Source of the DNA: Clostridiales bacterium
GTDB lineage: Bacteria; Bacillota; Clostridia; Oscillospirales; Oscillospiraceae
Direction: 5' to 3'
Assembly (NCBI GenBank): GCA_009774055.1
Contig: VSNB01000222.1
Location: forward strand, 1 to 5,202
Length of the DNA stretch: 5,202 bases
The translations under genes and the position numbers were made by a program. The notes under the pieces were generated by a model that did no database searches, was not told the origin of the DNA, and was given only the letters and a program-made list of their open reading frames with translations. This document shows, piece after piece, positions 4,704 through 5,202 of this stretch (positions within the stretch are counted from its first letter, which is position 1; each line of letters starts with the position of its first letter).

Positions 4704-4766
4704 TAGGAACTTTGCTGAACATGCGGGAATATTTACAGCAGGAATTTTTGACTTTGCCCGCGTTTG

Positions 4767-4795
4767 TTACTTCTAAGCCGAAAGGTCGGAAGTAA
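4767..4795. repeat. Hairpin A of a three-hairpin array
   Basis: TTACTT pairs with AAGTAA, and beyond a 5-base bulge CCGA pairs with TCGG over the loop AAGG. Its minus-strand sequence resembles hairpin C (4859-4891), at roughly 24 of 34 aligned positions including shared ATATTA and TTCCGA, so the two look like diverged copies of one element. Confidence 0.6.
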
Positions 4796-4800
4796 TATTT

Positions 4801-4846
4801 GCCATGTTTTGCGGTTGCCGCTGTTTACAGCGGCGAGCAAAACGGC
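4801..4846. repeat. Hairpin B, long GC-rich stem with internal loop
   Basis: GTTTTGC (4806-4812) pairs with GCAAAAC (4837-4843), and inside this GCCGCTG (4817-4823) pairs with CAGCGGC (4828-4834) around the loop TTTA. GCC and GGC can add three outer pairs. There is no T-tract after it on either strand, so a simple terminator is unlikely. Confidence 0.7.
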
Positions 4847-4858
4847 TTAAATCAAATG

Positions 4859-4891
4859 TATTATTTCCGAGCTTTAAGCTCGGAAATAATA
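4859..4891. repeat. Hairpin C, near-perfect 33-base palindrome
   Basis: TATTATTTCCGAGCTT and its exact complement flank one central T, giving up to 14 stable pairs plus loop. The symmetric AT flanks mean there is no one-sided U-tail. It is the better-conserved relative of hairpin A and lies on the far side of hairpin B from it. Confidence 0.75.
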
Positions 4892-5011
4892 TAGCAAGCT
4901 TCAGAATTCATGACAAAAAAGGAGGGGCGGACAAAGGGCGCAGGGCAGGGCGGAGGACGCTGCGCCTGCAGGATTCCCTGTAAAGCAAACGTTTTGCAGT
5001 CAGAAAAGAGA

Positions 5012-5040
5012 TTGACAGAATGCCCTTCCGCCTATATGAT
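5012..5040 (+). promoter_or_regulatory. Plus-strand promoter facing out of the window
   Basis: TTGACA (5012-5017), a 17-base spacer and TATGAT (5035-5040), five of six matches to the -10 consensus. Transcription would start near 5047 and run rightward through a small stem (5067-5086) and then the second 41-bp repeat copy. No coding region follows inside the window. It is divergent from rplJL and the only credible plus-strand signal. Confidence 0.6.
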
Positions 5041-5130
5041 GATAGGTATCCAAGAACCTGTACGCACAGACGCCGAGCGCCGTCTGGCCGGGTCTTTTAC
5101 CACCCTGCCGCGTTAAAAAATCTTGAGAAG

Positions 5131-5171
5131 CTGTACCAATAGGCGCCGGCACGTATCTTGACGGAAAATTT
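5131..5171 (-). repeat. 41-bp inverted repeat, copy 2
   Basis: The partner of 3391-3431 in opposite orientation, 40 of 41 identical. On the minus strand the segment lies within an open frame that enters from the window edge and stops at TAA (5113-5115). It reads through KIFRQDTCRRLLVQ. The same frame in copy 1 has H for R. With no start visible and the reading frame shared with a repeat, it is treated as repeat DNA and not as a gene. Confidence 0.93.
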
Positions 5172-5202
5172 TTCGTCTGGCTGCGTCAGAAACTCTTGAA
5201 AT

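Larger units (their letters stand above)
4704..5130. other. Gene-free region upstream of the rplJ promoter
   Basis: About 430 bases without a supportable gene. It holds three hairpins (4767-4795, 4801-4846, 4859-4891), a G/C-rich purine-biased stretch (about 4917-4970), a plus-strand promoter (5012-5040), and a small stem CAGACG/CGTCTG (5067-5086). Plus-strand open frames at 4511-4795 and 4910-5116 run through regulatory structure and show no recognisable protein. No rplK, rplA or nusG is present, although these often precede rplJ. Confidence 0.6.

Noticed and set aside
4861..4911. Minus-strand 16-codon frame reading MNSEACYIISELKARK
   Set aside because: It is made by the hairpin C palindrome and has no purine-rich ribosome binding site upstream.
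4910..5116. Plus-strand open frame of 68 codons beginning MTKKEGRTK
   Set aside because: The GGAGG near its start is inside the frame and not upstream, a promoter lies within it, and the product has no recognisable feature.

Overview
The window looks like a chromosomal stretch from a GC-rich Firmicute of the class Clostridia, probably an Oscillospiraceae-type gut bacterium. The reasons are AGGAGGT-like ribosome binding sites, an L10-leader attenuator in front of rplJ, bacterial L10 and L7/L12 proteins, CCA-encoding tRNA genes, and accessory genes of types common in clostridial mobile elements. The genus is an inference from style, not a measured assignment. Every convincing gene lies on the minus strand, so transcription runs from high to low coordinates.

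From right to left: 4704-5202 holds no convincing protein gene. It contains a lone plus-strand promoter, three strong hairpins, and one copy of a 41-bp inverted repeat. A consensus promoter at 4675-4703 then drives an L10-leader RNA with an attenuator hairpin, followed by rplJ (L10) and rplL (L7/L12), the stalk proteins of the large ribosomal subunit. rplL ends at a GC-rich terminator hairpin. The second copy of the 41-bp repeat, in opposite orientation, follows it. A second consensus promoter (3350-3378) starts a five-gene tRNA operon: Gly(TCC), Arg(TCT), His(GTG), Gln(TTG), Lys(TTT). An unusual 16-bp perfect hairpin sits inside this operon between His and Gln.

Downstream of tRNA-Lys there is a run of three hairpins and then an AT-rich zone, where the accessory part begins. 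It holds a compact two-gene operon with an ATGA overlap: a 58-aa basic protein (putative antitoxin) and a GNAT-fold acetyltransferase (putative toxin). A terminator follows, then a stand-alone VapE-family P-loop ATPase of 454 aa with a GTG start. The far left end (1-173) is non-coding and carries several GGCCAC motifs.

The right half is housekeeping translation machinery under classical control. The left half looks like a small or decayed integrative or satellite element next to a tRNA cluster, although no integrase or proven attachment site is visible. The most interesting points are the uncharacterised GNAT toxin-antitoxin-like pair, the inverted repeats bracketing rplJL, the array of related hairpins upstream of the rplJ promoter, and the hairpin inside the tRNA operon.
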